Notes under the pieces: model-generated
Databases searched by the model: none
The model's input: only the letters and a program-made list of their open reading frames with translations
Told to the model about the DNA's origin: nothing
Shown here: positions 48,701-60,006 of the stretch, piece by piece
How positions within the stretch are numbered: the stretch's first letter is position 1
How the letters are laid out: every line of letters starts with the position of its first letter
Translations under genes and position numbers: made by a program
Assembly (NCBI RefSeq): GCF_041381155.1
Contig: NC_091134.1
Location: 41,499,338-41,563,337 of the forward strand
Origin: Argopecten irradians
Taxonomy: Eukaryota; Mollusca; Bivalvia; Pectinida; Pectinidae
Reading direction: 5' to 3'
Length of the DNA stretch: 64,000 nt

Positions 48701-51700
48701 ATCTTACATAGCTGTGACGTCACAATTGAAAAAAAAACAATGAGATGACGTCATGTCAGCCAAAGTTGACGTCATTTTTCTTCTATTTCGATTGATTTGT
48801 CGGATTTATTTACCATTTCATTTGTTTAATTTGCATTTCAAACCGTTTTACCTAAGATTTCTTGTTTATATTTTCAATATAAACCAAACTTTGATGAGCT
48901 CTTTCGAATGGCGTTCTTATTTTTAAAATCGATCGATTATTTAAGAAGTTAAGATTTTGTCACAAAATGGCTGCCTCACCTTTCGTGCAAGTAATTCGAC
49001 AAGCAATGTGAGAAAATAACTCTTTCATATGTAAATTATGTAGGATAGAACTATTCCACCCTCGGGTACAGAATTTTGGGTCAGAAACCTCGGCAAGCCT
49101 CGGTTCTGACCCAAAATTCTGTACCCTCGGGTGGAATTGTTCTATCCTACATATGTACATATGAAAGAGTCATATAATGTGTTTAAATATTTTTGGATTA
49201 GGGAATGACCGAATCAAACCATCTTCATGAAAGTTGCATGAGTTCATTGCACCTACCGAACATCCTCAGTCATTAAGGAAGAAATGATCCCATTACCAAT
49301 ACCATGAAATGTTATATTTGGTATATACGTTTATTCCATGGTATTACATCAATAATATTTCATTGATTGGAAAATATTTGAACATTGAAGCAACGGCATT
49401 AAATTGATAATGTTTATTGAAGTGTGCAATGATTGCAAAAAATATATATGGTTTTGTTTTTGCTTCCATTTATTTGGACATTGTTAAATGCAATATCAAA
49501 TCACTCGTTGACAAAATACATAAATGCATTCTAACCCCTACTTTACGATTATCTCACATATCTGCATTCATGCCAAATAATGATGATACTAAATGAAAAA
49601 CGAAAACTATTTTAGGTGAGCACTTTTATCACTAAAATCATTGTCATTCATAGAATCAATAAAAATCAATATACCCAGGATATACAATGACGCATTTCCG
49701 AAGTAATGGACAACAATGGCCTTTTAATGTCGATAACGTTCATGTTACGAAAATTTAACAGCTATTATCACTTGTTTCATTGTCTGTACGTGTAGGTGTA
49801 TAGAGAGTATGGAATGAACTTTCATAGTGCTGACCCAATATTTCATATGCAAGACATTGTTTTCATGTAAATCAGCATTTTTGTTTCAATTTCTCTACTA
49901 TGTAAGATTTTCCCGTCACTGGCAAAAGTTAGCGTATATCTTAAAGATCCCCACGCATGACAACTAAAAGGCTAGATTGTGTTTTAATATAGGCAGTAGA
50001 CTTCACTGAGATAGCACTATAAATTGGGAAATAGAGGATAAACCGACGTTGTGAAATACAAATACGGTCGACTAGTCACATCTTCCGGCGATTGTGACGT
50101 CAAATTTTGACGTAATTTTGTGACCTTAGAATCGCCGTAAGTTGAGATTAATTATACTCGTATCTTGAAACTCCCATATCCACCGCACTCATATATGCAA
50201 CGCTTGGCGTCCTCAATAACCTTGGTCCTTCGCATTTATTTAAAATTTAAAACCAAACATTTAAAAAAAAACCCACACAACATAATAGGTTTCAAGCAAT
50301 ACACAATACATTCAAATTAGATAGAATATATCGGTGGCTGTGGACATTTATGGATTCGGTGTGCAGTAAGGACGAGACACAATGGGAATACTGTCAGATC
50401 GTTTACTGGGTATCAGACTGTGATTGTGATACAGATAAAAGGAAGAATGCGTGTTGTGATAAATACCGATCCGAACACCATTAATTAATATTCATGCTAC
50501 AAAGCACAACATCTAAAACCGTTCATGTCGTGTGTAATCACACAGAGCATGTCTGTTTTGTCCAGGGACGTAACTTTGCTCCGACACTGACATGTAGTCG
50601 GTACTGAGTGGAATATAGACGCCATTCTTACCATGAAAGTATTGTCTCGTAACATGCTTAACAAAATACGGTTCAAATAGTCAAGTCTTTGATTGTGTGA
50701 ATGATACTTTTATTGATATGCGATGTACATACCGAGTCTATTGTCATAGTAGAAGTGATAGTAAATATATGTTCGGTACGGCATGCAATCACGAATAATG
50801 CCAATTAAATTAGCGTTGTTGTCGACTATCTGTGTATCAGCCAAAGGTTCCAATAACGGGCGAAGAGTTATCTCAGAAACAGACCTCTTGCCCCAGGGAC
50901 TCAATATTTGCTGACGAGGCTTACGTGGCAAGATGATATCGTATAATATGTTCACCAAGGAATGGTTTCACTCCTGAAAAACTATCAATACCGACTTCAA
51001 TGTCAAAGATAAATTAAATTCTTGAAGGCTTAGAGATCCATCACGATGTCAGAAGATCTTAAAATAATATAAAGTAGACACAGGATCAAGCAAAAATGGA
51101 AAAAAATCGTTCTGGGAGAGACTGAGAATGTCAAATACTGTCTTAAAATTAAGGTAGCTGAGGCGCTAGACAAGACGACCATTTTAGGCTATAACCAGGG
51201 ATCTAAACTCACCATTGTTGAATGTCAAGAGATGTACAGCAAAAAATGGTAATAATCAATCACAGAATAGTGATAATTCACGAAAGGTAAAACCTTTATG
51301 ACATTTCGATCGGCGTGGTATCTTCATTCACCACCATAGTTCATATACAATAACAAACAAGTAAATAGAATTTTGCCAAAAAATAATACATATCATCCAC
51401 TGGTTAATGCAAGATGATGTTGACAGTACATACCAAGTTTTGTTTTCAATAAATGTGATGTTTATTGACTAGTCTAAACAAAATAGCTACTTGGTATGTA
51501 CTATCAGGGAGTAATTATCGTAGACTACTTGGTATGTACTGTCAGGGAGTAATTATCGTAGAAGTTTGTTAGTTTATTTGATCACATTAACATACTTTTA
51601 AAAGAAACCATGTTATCTTAAGGACGGCCTCCCATGTATGTGTTGTTGCGTGCGTGAAGTACCTGGTGCGTGATTTGGGAGACCGCGGTATATTTCTGAT

Positions 51701-52950
51701 GTATCTTCTTGTTACAGTCATTTTAGGCTCAGGTAGGAGCACTTTTATATACTAAAAATGTGATGCGTGTCAATGGAGACATTAGTAAGAATAGAAAAGA
51801 TACAGTCCTAAATTTAGTCGCCTTTTAGATTTTTTTGGGGGAAATAGGGAAAGTATGTACAATTATAACGCCCTCCATGCTGGTTACGTAATAAAACGAT
51901 TAACGACCATTAAACTATGGTTTTATTACATATCATCAGTCTTATGTACAATGCATGTCAGGAGCATATGTCATACTGTACACTGTTCAGGATACAATAC
52001 AATGCAACTGCAATAATGTACGCTCGTAATACGTGACAGGAACTATGTCGTCACTTCCGTCATACGTGACTATTGTCATACGTCTCCGTGTGACCACACG
52101 CAGGAGACTATAATAACGCTGTGTTAAAGGTTGGCGATAGCATGCTCGTCAATAGCAGGAATTCCAACAGGTTGCTGAAATATGCGTTAATCCCAGTGTC
52201 TCCGTTATTGATCTGCATGCATGTCACATCTTGTTGTCAGACAATGCATTACTGCTATAGCTGATACGGTGCTGTCCGTAACGTACCAAATAGGGCTAAA
52301 CTATCATGTCTAGAATGTGTCTTGTATACAAATAAAAATGAAAAAAAGAGAATAAGTCAAAATGTTATTACAAATAAAACGTGTCTTTTAAATTAACATG
52401 CATGTATTAACTGTCGAATTAACTATTTCTTTAAAATGGATCCTTTGAACTATTATGCATGCATATACTGTCTAATGAATCATTTCCATAAATGTAAAAT
52501 TATATAATAACCCAGAGCTTTAGTAGATGCAAGTTGTATGAAGACTACGAAGAAGTTCTAAGGTCAACTTCATTACTTCATCTTGACAATCGTATTCTCT
52601 GTGAAAGATATTCCTATAGTAGCTTCGCTATCAATGACATATGGGATCACAACTTAAATTCATTTTGTAACTAGATAGTTTGGCGGAAGTAGCTGTATGT
52701 ACCGGTTAGTTGAGTACTGTAGCAGTATGTAAGCTGTAATAAAGTGGTTGGGGTACTATAAAAACATTTTAGCTACACTCACCATGTATCCGTTGTACTG
52801 TTCATGTTGGGTTAAAACCGCTTTCTCTTCTCCACTTGCAAAGCAGGATGTGACATTGTAAATTCCAAAAAGGCGAATTAAAATTGCAATCACAACCGCA
52901 GCCACCACACAAATCCCTAGAACAAGGAGAGCGATCCCAACGTCACTCAT
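30551..52950 (-). CDS. SYT12: Synaptotagmin-12 orthologue
   Basis: Eight coding exons: 52783-52950, 48266-48431, 45868-46003, 44515-44644, 41477-41689, 39542-39662, 33691-33824 and 30551-30721. All have GT-AG borders, phases agree, and the joined frame is 412 residues plus stop (vertebrate SYT12 is about 420). One membrane helix lies at residues ~6-27, then a Ser/Pro-rich linker, C2A (~146-270) and C2B (~275-405). C2B carries [40 protein letters not shown] and [10 protein letters not shown], and ends [17 protein letters not shown], all characteristic of SYT12. C2A keeps two of five calcium-ligand aspartates and C2B loop 3 has none, so it should act independently of calcium. It is a membrane-anchored vesicle-trafficking protein. 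The first exon is duplicated at 54281-54448. Confidence 0.95.
31621..33293. mobile_element. Pearl-like element with ~155-bp core repeats
   Basis: The left end is AACAAGAGATCCCAGAGGGA (hairpin GATCCC/GGGATC). It is followed by about ten tandem units of ~155 bp, a (GGAC)n run at 33208-33249, and a 3' hairpin ATCCCCCGCC...GGGCGGGGGAT. Each unit carries AAGATGGCCG/CGGCCATCTT (10-bp stem, 5-nt loop). Flank, core tandem and microsatellite architecture matches the bivalve 'pearl' elements, thought to be Helentron-related. It lies in SYT12 intron 7. Confidence 0.7.
33691..33824 (-). CDS. SYT12: SYT12 exon 7 (C2B polybasic strand)
   Basis: It reads [20 protein letters not shown] to [15 protein letters not shown]. 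The [12 protein letters not shown] polybasic face, which binds phosphoinositides and SNAREs in other synaptotagmins, is kept. The donor context (ttacctgtaag) is repeated at 33612-33632 as a small local duplicate. Confidence 0.93.
34034..34185. mobile_element. Foldback element with 64-bp arms
   Basis: 34034-34097 and 34122-34185 are inverted copies with two mismatches; the 24-nt loop contains a third partial copy of the inner arm (CTACATGTAGAATATGTC). The arms contain GCGTTAAAG and TATGAACGCAATGGG; related pieces (CATTGCGTTTGTATTCATAC) follow at 34362-34412. SYT12 intron 6. Confidence 0.85.
36713..36858. mobile_element. Foldback element, CCCTCGGG family
   Basis: Long palindrome: TTTATTGCCCTGG ... 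TTTCCCTCGGG, CTACGCCC centre, then CTCGGGAAATATGACATG ... CCAGGGCAATAAA. Arms are ~65 bp at roughly 85 percent by eye. SYT12 intron 6. Confidence 0.85.
38130..38280 (+). repeat. Degenerate repeat rich in CACGTG
   Basis: About six copies of a loose 20-30-bp unit with CACGTGTATTTTA or relatives; two carry a perfect E-box (CACGTG). Confidence 0.5.
38954..39402. mobile_element. ~450-bp TIR element, copy 2
   Basis: GGGAACAACCAACTAAAT on the left; right-end complement AAGAACAACCAACGAAAT. It aligns along its length with 21610-22052. SYT12 intron 6, about 140 bp from exon 6. Confidence 0.75.
39542..39662 (-). CDS. SYT12: SYT12 exon 6 (start of C2B)
   Basis: It reads [20 protein letters not shown] to [11 protein letters not shown]. 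Both loop-1 acidic positions of C2B have aspartates. The acceptor is tttttacag and the donor gtaagt, phase 1. Confidence 0.93.
41477..41689 (-). CDS. SYT12: SYT12 exon 5 (C2A, calcium loop 3)
   Basis: It codes for 71 residues from [18 protein letters not shown] to WLNLRDIDE, in phase 0 at both ends. Loop 3 reads [10 protein letters not shown] where synaptotagmin-1 has YDFDRFSKHD: only the middle aspartate survives. Confidence 0.93.
44062..44133 (+). repeat. 18-bp tandem repeat, four copies
   Basis: Exact ACAGGGACTCGTGAAGGT x4 in SYT12 intron 4. Confidence 0.93.
44515..44644 (-). CDS. SYT12: SYT12 exon 4 (C2A, calcium loop 1)
   Basis: It reads [20 protein letters not shown] to [18 protein letters not shown]. 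In the LPALD...SDPY frame of synaptotagmin-1, the first aspartate is Q and the second is kept (LDTY). Confidence 0.92.
45868..46003 (-). CDS. SYT12: SYT12 exon 3
   Basis: It codes for [20 protein letters not shown], a basic-acidic serine segment, and the first C2A strand ([12 protein letters not shown]). Acceptor gctacag, donor gttggt, phase 2. RRAES resembles a basophilic kinase site; mammalian SYT12 is a PKA substrate in its linker, so the site may be analogous. Confidence 0.92.
47063..48111. mobile_element. TTAA-flanked non-autonomous DNA transposon, 1.05 kb
   Basis: The ends are GGTAGGTCCATACTTTTG and (complement) GGTAGCTCCATACTTTTG, with TTAA directly outside both (47059-47062, 48112-48115), as for piggyBac-type insertion. 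No transposase frame. SYT12 intron 2. Confidence 0.78.
48266..48431 (-). CDS. SYT12: SYT12 exon 2
   Basis: It codes for the proximal cytosolic linker: [19 protein letters not shown] to the Pro/Ser-rich [11 protein letters not shown] segment and SSPVSV. Acceptor ttaaacag, donor GTAG|gtaagt, phase 1. Confidence 0.9.
48652..48775. promoter_or_regulatory. Cluster of three perfect CRE sites plus an inverted repeat
   Basis: TGACGTCA occurs at 48715-48722, 48746-48753 and 48767-48774. Immediately to the left is a perfect 14-bp inverted repeat (AGCTATGTAAGATA / TATCTTACATAGCT, 4-nt loop). It is in SYT12 intron 1. A fourth CRE lies at 50095-50102. Confidence 0.55.
49019..49169. mobile_element. Foldback element with ~72-bp arms
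   Basis: Near-perfect palindrome from ACTCTTTCATATG to CATATGAAAGAGT, centre GGCAAGCC. Arms include GTAGGATAGAAC and GTACAGAATTTTGGGTCAG. SYT12 intron 1. The minus-strand frame across it is an artefact. Confidence 0.9.
51476..51562 (+). repeat. 38-bp direct repeat, two copies
   Basis: CTACTTGGTATGTACTATCA plus 18 bases, repeated with one mismatch. Confidence 0.85.
51620..51790. repeat. Dispersed repeat remnant (also near 12.4, 60.9 and 61.7 kb)
   Basis: TTTGGGAGACCGCGGTATAT here matches TTTGGGAGGCTGCGGTATAT at 60941, and GAGCACTTTTATATACT matches 61725. The family is unknown to me. Confidence 0.5.
52783..52950 (-). CDS. SYT12: SYT12 first coding exon, proximal copy (1a)
   Basis: It codes for residues 1-56: [20 protein letters not shown] and the rest of the membrane helix, [13 protein letters not shown], ending NGYM before gtgagt in phase 0. 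A cysteine just after the helix is a possible palmitoylation site. A four-codon upstream ORF (ATG GCG ATA TGA, 52947-52958) overlaps the start codon. Confidence 0.93.
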
Positions 52951-54280
52951 ATCGCCATGGAAAGACAGACCTCAAGTGATGAAGATGTGGATTGTCTCAG
53001 GAAGTACTCCCACGGAATAGAGCTATTATTTCACCTACGGTATTGATGATTCATGATTGATTCTGAAAGATATAAACCTAAAATTAATAAATATGCATTA
53101 AATGCAATGTATCATGGTATGTTTGCAGCATTGATTTTGCCAATAAGAAATAAGTATATATTTGAGGGAAACGTTAATTTGTTTTCGCGTAATGGGCTCG
53201 GAGTGTTATAAATATTTACGTAAGCACGACAGTGGTATGATAACTCAAACTGCGCGTTTTCTATATGACTTTTGAAATTTTGTTTTATTAAATTCCTGTT
53301 AGGATGTGTGTTTAGAAAGCACAACCAATTTTATGTATTGGCCGTAATAAATGGAAATCGATGTTGAACTTCAGCATTAATTAACTTTCTAATTTACCTC
53401 GTGAGACCAGATACCACAATTAAAATGACACGGTGTGTCCATGACACAAAGGTGTAATGGGAACTTAGTAATTGCTCCAAAATAACAAACGACACAAGGA
53501 GCATCGTTAATGAGACCTGGTTCATGCATTATCAATGACAAACATCATGGTAGCTTCGTTCAACTACGAGGTCATACCGTATCTAACTACATACAAACAA
53601 GGAAGGTAGTTAATCACGGTGAATACTGTTTCATCAAGTTTTCATACTTTACTAAATGACATAAAAAGGGTAAAGATAACTAGAATACGATATAATAGAT
53701 AATTTACGTGCAATTCAATGGTATGTCAGTATGTTTACGTTGTCTTCCATGTTTCTACAAAATATCAATCACATTTTAGATACAATCGTACAATTTCTGT
53801 GTCTTCTTTACTTCAAATACAATGCATTACTGCTATAGCTGATACGGTGCTGTCCGTAACGTACCAAATTCTAATGTGTCTTGTAACTAAGTCAAAATGA
53901 CGTGTCTTTTAATAACATGCAAAAAACTGTCGAATTAAACTTTAAAATGGATCTTTTGAAATTTTGAACTGTTAATTCATTTCATAAATGTAAAATTATA
54001 TATCAAACCCATGAGCTTTAGTAGATGCAAGTTGTATGAAGACTACGAAGAAGTTCTAAGGTCAACTTCATTACTTCATCTTGACAATCGTATTCTCTGT
54101 GAAAGATATTCCTATAGTAGCTTGGCTATCAATGACATATGGGATCACAACTTAAATTCATTTTGTAACTAGATAGTTTGGCGGAAGTAGCTGTATGTAC
54201 CGGTTAGTTGAGTACTGTAGCAGTATGTAAGCTGTAATAAAGTGGTTGGGGTACTATAAAAGCATTTTAGCTACACTCAC

Positions 54281-54448
54281 CATGTATCCGTTGTACTGTT
54301 CATGTTGGGTTAAAACCGCTTTCTCTTCTCCACTTGCAAAGCAGGATGTGACATTGTAAATTCCAAAAAGGCGAATTAAAATTGCAATCACAACCGCAGC
54401 CACCACACAAATCCCTAGAACAAGGAGAGCGATCCCAACGTCACTCAT
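54281..54448 (-). CDS. SYT12: SYT12 first coding exon, distal duplicate (1b)
   Basis: This encodes the same 56 residues as 1a, with the same donor and the same overlapping upstream ORF. It lies 1498 bp farther from exon 2. If it is a real duplicate rather than an assembly artefact, it offers an alternative first exon giving an identical protein from a second promoter. Splicing 1b to 1a is unlikely because 1a has no obvious acceptor in phase. Confidence 0.8.
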
Positions 54449-55321
54449 ATCGCCATGGAAAGACAGACCTCAAGTGATGAAGATGTGGATTGTCTCAGGA
54501 AGTACTCCCACGGAATAGAGCTATTATTTCACCTACGGTATTGATGGTTCATGATTGATTCTGAAAGATATAAACCTAAAATTAATAAATATGTATTAAA
54601 TGCAATGTATCATGGTATGTTTGCAGCATTGATTTTGCCAATAAGAAATAAGTATATATTTGAGGGAAACGTTAATTTGTTTTCGCGTAATGGGCTTGGA
54701 GTGTTATAAACATTTACGTAAGCACGACAGTGGTATGATAACTAAAACTGCGCGTTTTCTATATGACTTTTGAATTTTTTTTTATTAAATTCCTGTTAGG
54801 ATGTGTGTTTAGAAAGCACAACCAATTTTATGTATTGGCCGTAATAAATGGAAATCGATGTTGAACTTCAGCATTAATTAACTTTCTAATTTACCTCGTG
54901 AGACCAGATACCACAATTAAAATGACACGGTGTGTCCATGACACAAAGGTGTAATGGGAACTTAGTAATTGCTCCAAAAGAACAAACGACACAAGGAGCA
55001 TCGTTAATGAGACCTGGTTCATGCATTATCAATGACAAACATCATGGTAGCTTCGTTCAACTACGAGGTCATACCGTATCTAACTACATACAAACAAGGA
55101 AGGTAGTTAATCACGGTGAATACTGTTTCATCAAGTTTTCATACTTTACTAAATGACATAAAAAGGGTAAAGATAACTAGAATACGATATAATAGATAAT
55201 TTACGTGCAATTCAATGGTATGTATAAACGTCAGTATGTTTACGTTGTCTTCCATGTTTCTACAAAATATCAATCACATTTTAGATACAATCGTACAATT
55301 TCTGTGTCTTCTTTACTTCAA

Positions 55322-58300
55322 ATGTGTCTTATTCTAAAACTTCGATAATCACAAAAAACGGGAAATTTTGAATTTTATCAAAAATCAAACAAAAAAATAA
55401 TAAAAAAAAAATGCAAGGAAAAATAAAGAAGGCCTACAGAACAGCGTAAAACTGGACTTTGTGAGAAATATGTAGTTTGTATTAGAATCTGTACCCTAAT
55501 AATACTACAGCGATAACAGTATACTTATAACTTTATTTTATAAAATATACACCCTTATTTAGAATGGTAACACAAATTAATAGATTATCAAACAAATAAC
55601 CGAAAAAATAAACTCATAATTAGTTCGTTTTCCTTAGTAATATGAAATATCACCTGCTTGATTGCAAATTAATGCATATGTATTCTGTTATTTGGGATTT
55701 TCCAGTGCATGGAATCCTCTGAGTGTAGCAAAATAAACATTAATAATAATAATAAAAAAAAAAACCAAATAAATAAAACAATAATTTCGGTTGATATATA
55801 TATCATGAAATAATTTCAACACAGCGATACCCTAATCTAATCCACGTGTCTTGAAGTATATAGATTCTGTTGTAAGTATTTTGGATCCTTCCCGTATTCA
55901 CTGACAATAATGAAGAATGTTTTCACATACTGATACGAACCAAGTCAATAAACTAATGTTGTTTCCGAAGGAAATGATTGCAGAGTGGATACAACCGGAC
56001 GAGCCAAATAAAATTGTTACATTTATTTATAAGGCTTATCATCGCCTCTATTGGAATCGTCACGATTGTTTGCATATATGTTACGAAAAGATGTGGTCCG
56101 CCTCAGAAACAGTTCATACAATGCTTTTCGTATATGGATGTCTGTCATAAAAACAACCAATCCATGGGAGGGGCAACCCGTATACAAGGATTATGTTTAG
56201 GAAGATTATCATGTTTTTAGTTATAAAGGAAATCTGGCGGAAACAATCAGAAAAAATGTTTATACTTAACCTAATCAACACGAAGGTGATACTTAGAAAT
56301 ATCATTTGTAGTATCACCCAGTTACTACTGGTCGAATTGGACAATACGATTATTGTTTTATTAACATTAATTCCTCTTTCAAGAATAATTAATGTTTTAT
56401 TTTTTTAAAATTAATGTTGAAATGTTCAAGTAATAGTTGTATTTCTGTATTTCTGTATATGCTCTTTGTACCCATGTCAAATCTCTTCAAAAATAATAAT
56501 AAATAAATCAAATAAAAAGAAATTTGTATTTCAATATTTAGACTTAACCATTAGCTGGTGGACGGTTTTTCATTTCAAGTAGTAAAAATATTGATTATTC
56601 CCAAGCGTACTGATCGTAGATAACAAATCAAAGTATTCTACAATTATAGAAAGGAATTTGCTGCAATGCCGAGAATAAAAATTAATGTGTTATCAATTCG
56701 ATCATTATTTGACCGTGTTACATAAATCCAAAGCTCCTTCGGTGGATACCTTTTCTAGCTAGATTTATACTTCTACAGCTAGTGAAAAGTAAATCAACAC
56801 ATTCGGACATCAAATAGAGTTGGCTTATAAATATGAATAATCTTCCTACTCCCTAACCCTTTGCTTGAAGAAATCATTGTCATAAATCATAGTATGTATG
56901 GAATAGTTGCATGTGCCATAGAAGATTGACCTCATCAATAAATTGTAAACTTATCAGTCCGAGTGTTTTAAAGACTTTATGTGACATATAGTATTAGGAA
57001 TCCTGTGTCAGACCTGGCAGACCAAAGTAGGCAATTAGACATCCTAATAAAGATGGATGACAAAAAACCGTAAAACAAGTCGTGAACACCCTGGCATCTA
57101 TCGTAGTAGGACAAGGAGAATCGATATGTAGTCTATAAAGACAGAACCGTACTGTCGAGACTGACAGCGCCGACTGGTGGCTTTGGGTAAACACCTACAT
57201 AAGCCCCTCAAGTATTCTTATGTAGTAATTAAGTCCACCGATAACATTAGTTACAATATCTACCTCACGGCTAAGCTAATAAAGATGTGGTTCATATTTC
57301 CCTCCCTTAAAGTACACACAAGTCTTCCTCATTTTCATTAATAGCCAAAAACACTTGAAAGAAGAAATTTGTATATCTCCATAATAACGAGATATTTTAT
57401 ATTGTTAAAGATCGACAAAATTTAAGGTGAGCTGTTTTTCAAATTGAAAGTTAAAATCCCACAAAAAGGAAACAAAATCATCTTTAAACTACATTTATAC
57501 AAAGTTAGTTTATTAGTTTTGCTCTGTATTTTTGAACATTTATGATCAAAGCGATGGTTTGCCTAAAGCCCGATTTCACGCATACAAGGCAAATACTGAC
57601 ATGGATAACAGATGGTCTCTGTTTGGTCAGATTCCCGTCCTTTTAACAGTCAGGGTCATGGCCTTCCATGTATATGACTTACTATTTCGATACACTAGTT
57701 TATTACTATAAATGTTAATGTATATCTTACATTGGATGTATTGTATAAAAATACCCGTTATATTGCGAGTGTGTAAACCAAGATGATATATTTTCTCACA
57801 TTAGAAATCAGTGAAAACCATCCACCTGCAGCTTGTTTCCGTCTTAGCACATTTTAAAAATTATATGGCTTGTGGAAATGTATATTAATATGATAGTGAC
57901 ATGGTGTACTTGCGAGTGCCATGTAGTATCTTTCATAGAAATCAAAATAATGACGGCACAATCGATACCTTTGCGCAAGGGAAATAACTCTGTACTTTGC
58001 AAAGACGTAATGGAATTGTCTAGGTTGACTATATGAGTCTCTATATTGTATCAAGAGTCGTAGGGATTGTGGTGGGAGTCTAGAATATTTACCGACCTAA
58101 ATGAAATCTCCTGTTGAGTCGTGCTGACTGATAGTTAGGTCAGTTGTAAAATTAAGGGTTGCTTTGTCCATCGAGGTCAGGTCTAAATGTCGAGTAATTA
58201 GCCCCAGACGTCATCGATTTGTTATGAGTGATGAAATGATATATCATACCGTCAAGTTGTTGGACCAACTAAATACAGCACGGTCTGTCCGGTGTAAACA

Positions 58301-59990
58301 TCACACGCTAGACGAAACGGCAATTCCAACTGAACATGGTAGAAAATCGAGAGTAACATTTAACCAGTCATCTTATAAATGGAATGCGTTCTCTTCGATA
58401 TTGAACTTATTTGTATATTTCAAAGCTAAAATTGATAAAATCTTTTCTTAACATGTCCTTGTACTTGTCTTGTACATGTACCTCTAGGATTAGAGGAGTT
58501 TAAAAAGAAATGCACTGTATATCGTTCTGAAATGGGGGTGGTTGGGTTGGATGGTTGTTCGTTATCGCCCAATTTTCTCATGTTTACGTTATATAGGGCG
58601 TACACATTACATATGTGTAAAAGACTGTAGGATTTTCTTTTTTCTGACGTCTTCCTATTAACTGTCCCACTTTCCCCCTCTTAGTTGAACTTCAATTTGA
58701 GAAAGGAGTTGAGTTATATTCACTTGTAGAGGCACACCAAATGATTGTTATACAAATGTTTGCTCGTGTTCTTCATTCACCAGAATAAAAAAAAGGATTT
58801 GTTGCTTCAGTATCTTTGACAGCACTATAAATGGACAAGGAGCTACATCATTACTATATTACCACAGCCTCCCAAAAATGGTATGCATTGACCACGTGAT
58901 ACATAGGGCATGCGAGGGAAGTCACCAGCAAGGAGATACGATAGTGATAGGATGTCAAGCGATATAATACTATACCAATGGAACTTCTCCAAACTCATGC
59001 TGACACAACACAATGAGGTAAGAGCACAGAAAGAGTACACAGCACCATTTTCTTTTTATATACCAGCCTTGTATCCCTTGTATAGACATGTGCGCCAATT
59101 ATTTTTGATTACACAGAAAACGTTAATAAACACTGGAAAATTGGTATTCTTATCGTGTTTTCCAGAACAACGTAGGCGGTGAAAAGCGAAAGTGGCTGCT
59201 AATTCTAAGGTTGACATTTACCGTTTTTTGTGTCCCATTGCACCACCTAATCTTCTTACATGTTTACCTACCATATTTCTCACATCCTAATTTGGCATCG
59301 GAAGCCGTTCACCTGAACCTAAGAACCGGTCTCTGTAGCCTAGAGGAAGTACAGACATTCTAAAAGAAACATTCTGCCGGGACATTCTTGATCCTTTGAT
59401 ATTTTAGGATCAGGTTTTGGTATAACGTGTTTTAAATGGAAATTTTGTTTTCTTAGCAGATGTATCGTTGTTAAACGTCACGTGGTTGTTAAAAGTTCCT
59501 AAAAATAAAAAAAGTTTGTGGTATCAAAGACAGCCATTTGGTGTCGTTAGGTTAATGATTAAGTAGGTTTGTATAAGATTGTTATTGTATTATCTTTTAG
59601 TACTGACTGTGGCGGTCCAAACAATTACAGCTGGAAGGTCAAAATTGCAATGTCAAATACATTAACTATTATTATACCTCATTTTCATTTAAAATGTTCT
59701 TATTGTATTAAACTGGATACATATCTAACATTGAATAAGTTAGATATTTCACCGTAATTGGAAGAAAGTTGAGGGGAAGTGGACGTCGCATGCAACGTCA
59801 ACTAACAATTGCAACCTTGTTGCTTATTTTTTACGACAAAGATGCTACAACAAATGTCTATGCAATGTATCGTCAGGGCATGATGTTGATATGTCATTGA
59901 CGGCAGTCCGACGGATTTTAAGCAAAGTTGTTAGGGAAGATTTAGATTGCTTGTTGATAATGGATGTAACAGATTCAAGGATGTATCATT
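55322..59990. other. Upstream of SYT12; no gene seen
   Basis: This should contain any non-coding first exons and promoter of copy 1b, but I could not place them. The open frames at 55917-56220 and 58164-58451 lack splice or homology support. Confidence 0.45.
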
Positions 59991-60006
59991 ATTTAATTTT
60001 GTTTGG

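Larger units (their letters stand above)
52243..55321. repeat. Tandem segmental duplication of ~1.5 kb around SYT12 exon 1
   Basis: 52243-53820 and 53821-55321 are very similar throughout. Both start AATGCATTACTGCTATAGCT and end near CTTCTTTACTTCAAAT. The coding exon is unchanged; nearby sequence shows scattered single-base changes, and the left part of the second copy carries several short deletions. Confidence 0.93.

Noticed and set aside
48960-49160. 66-codon minus-strand frame
   Set aside because: It reads through a palindrome; the two halves mirror each other.
55917-56408. Overlapping open frames of 70-80 codons on both strands
   Set aside because: No recognisable motif, splice context or codon bias; chance frames in AT-rich DNA.
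58164-58451. 95-codon plus-strand frame
   Set aside because: No family resemblance and no signals; likely chance.
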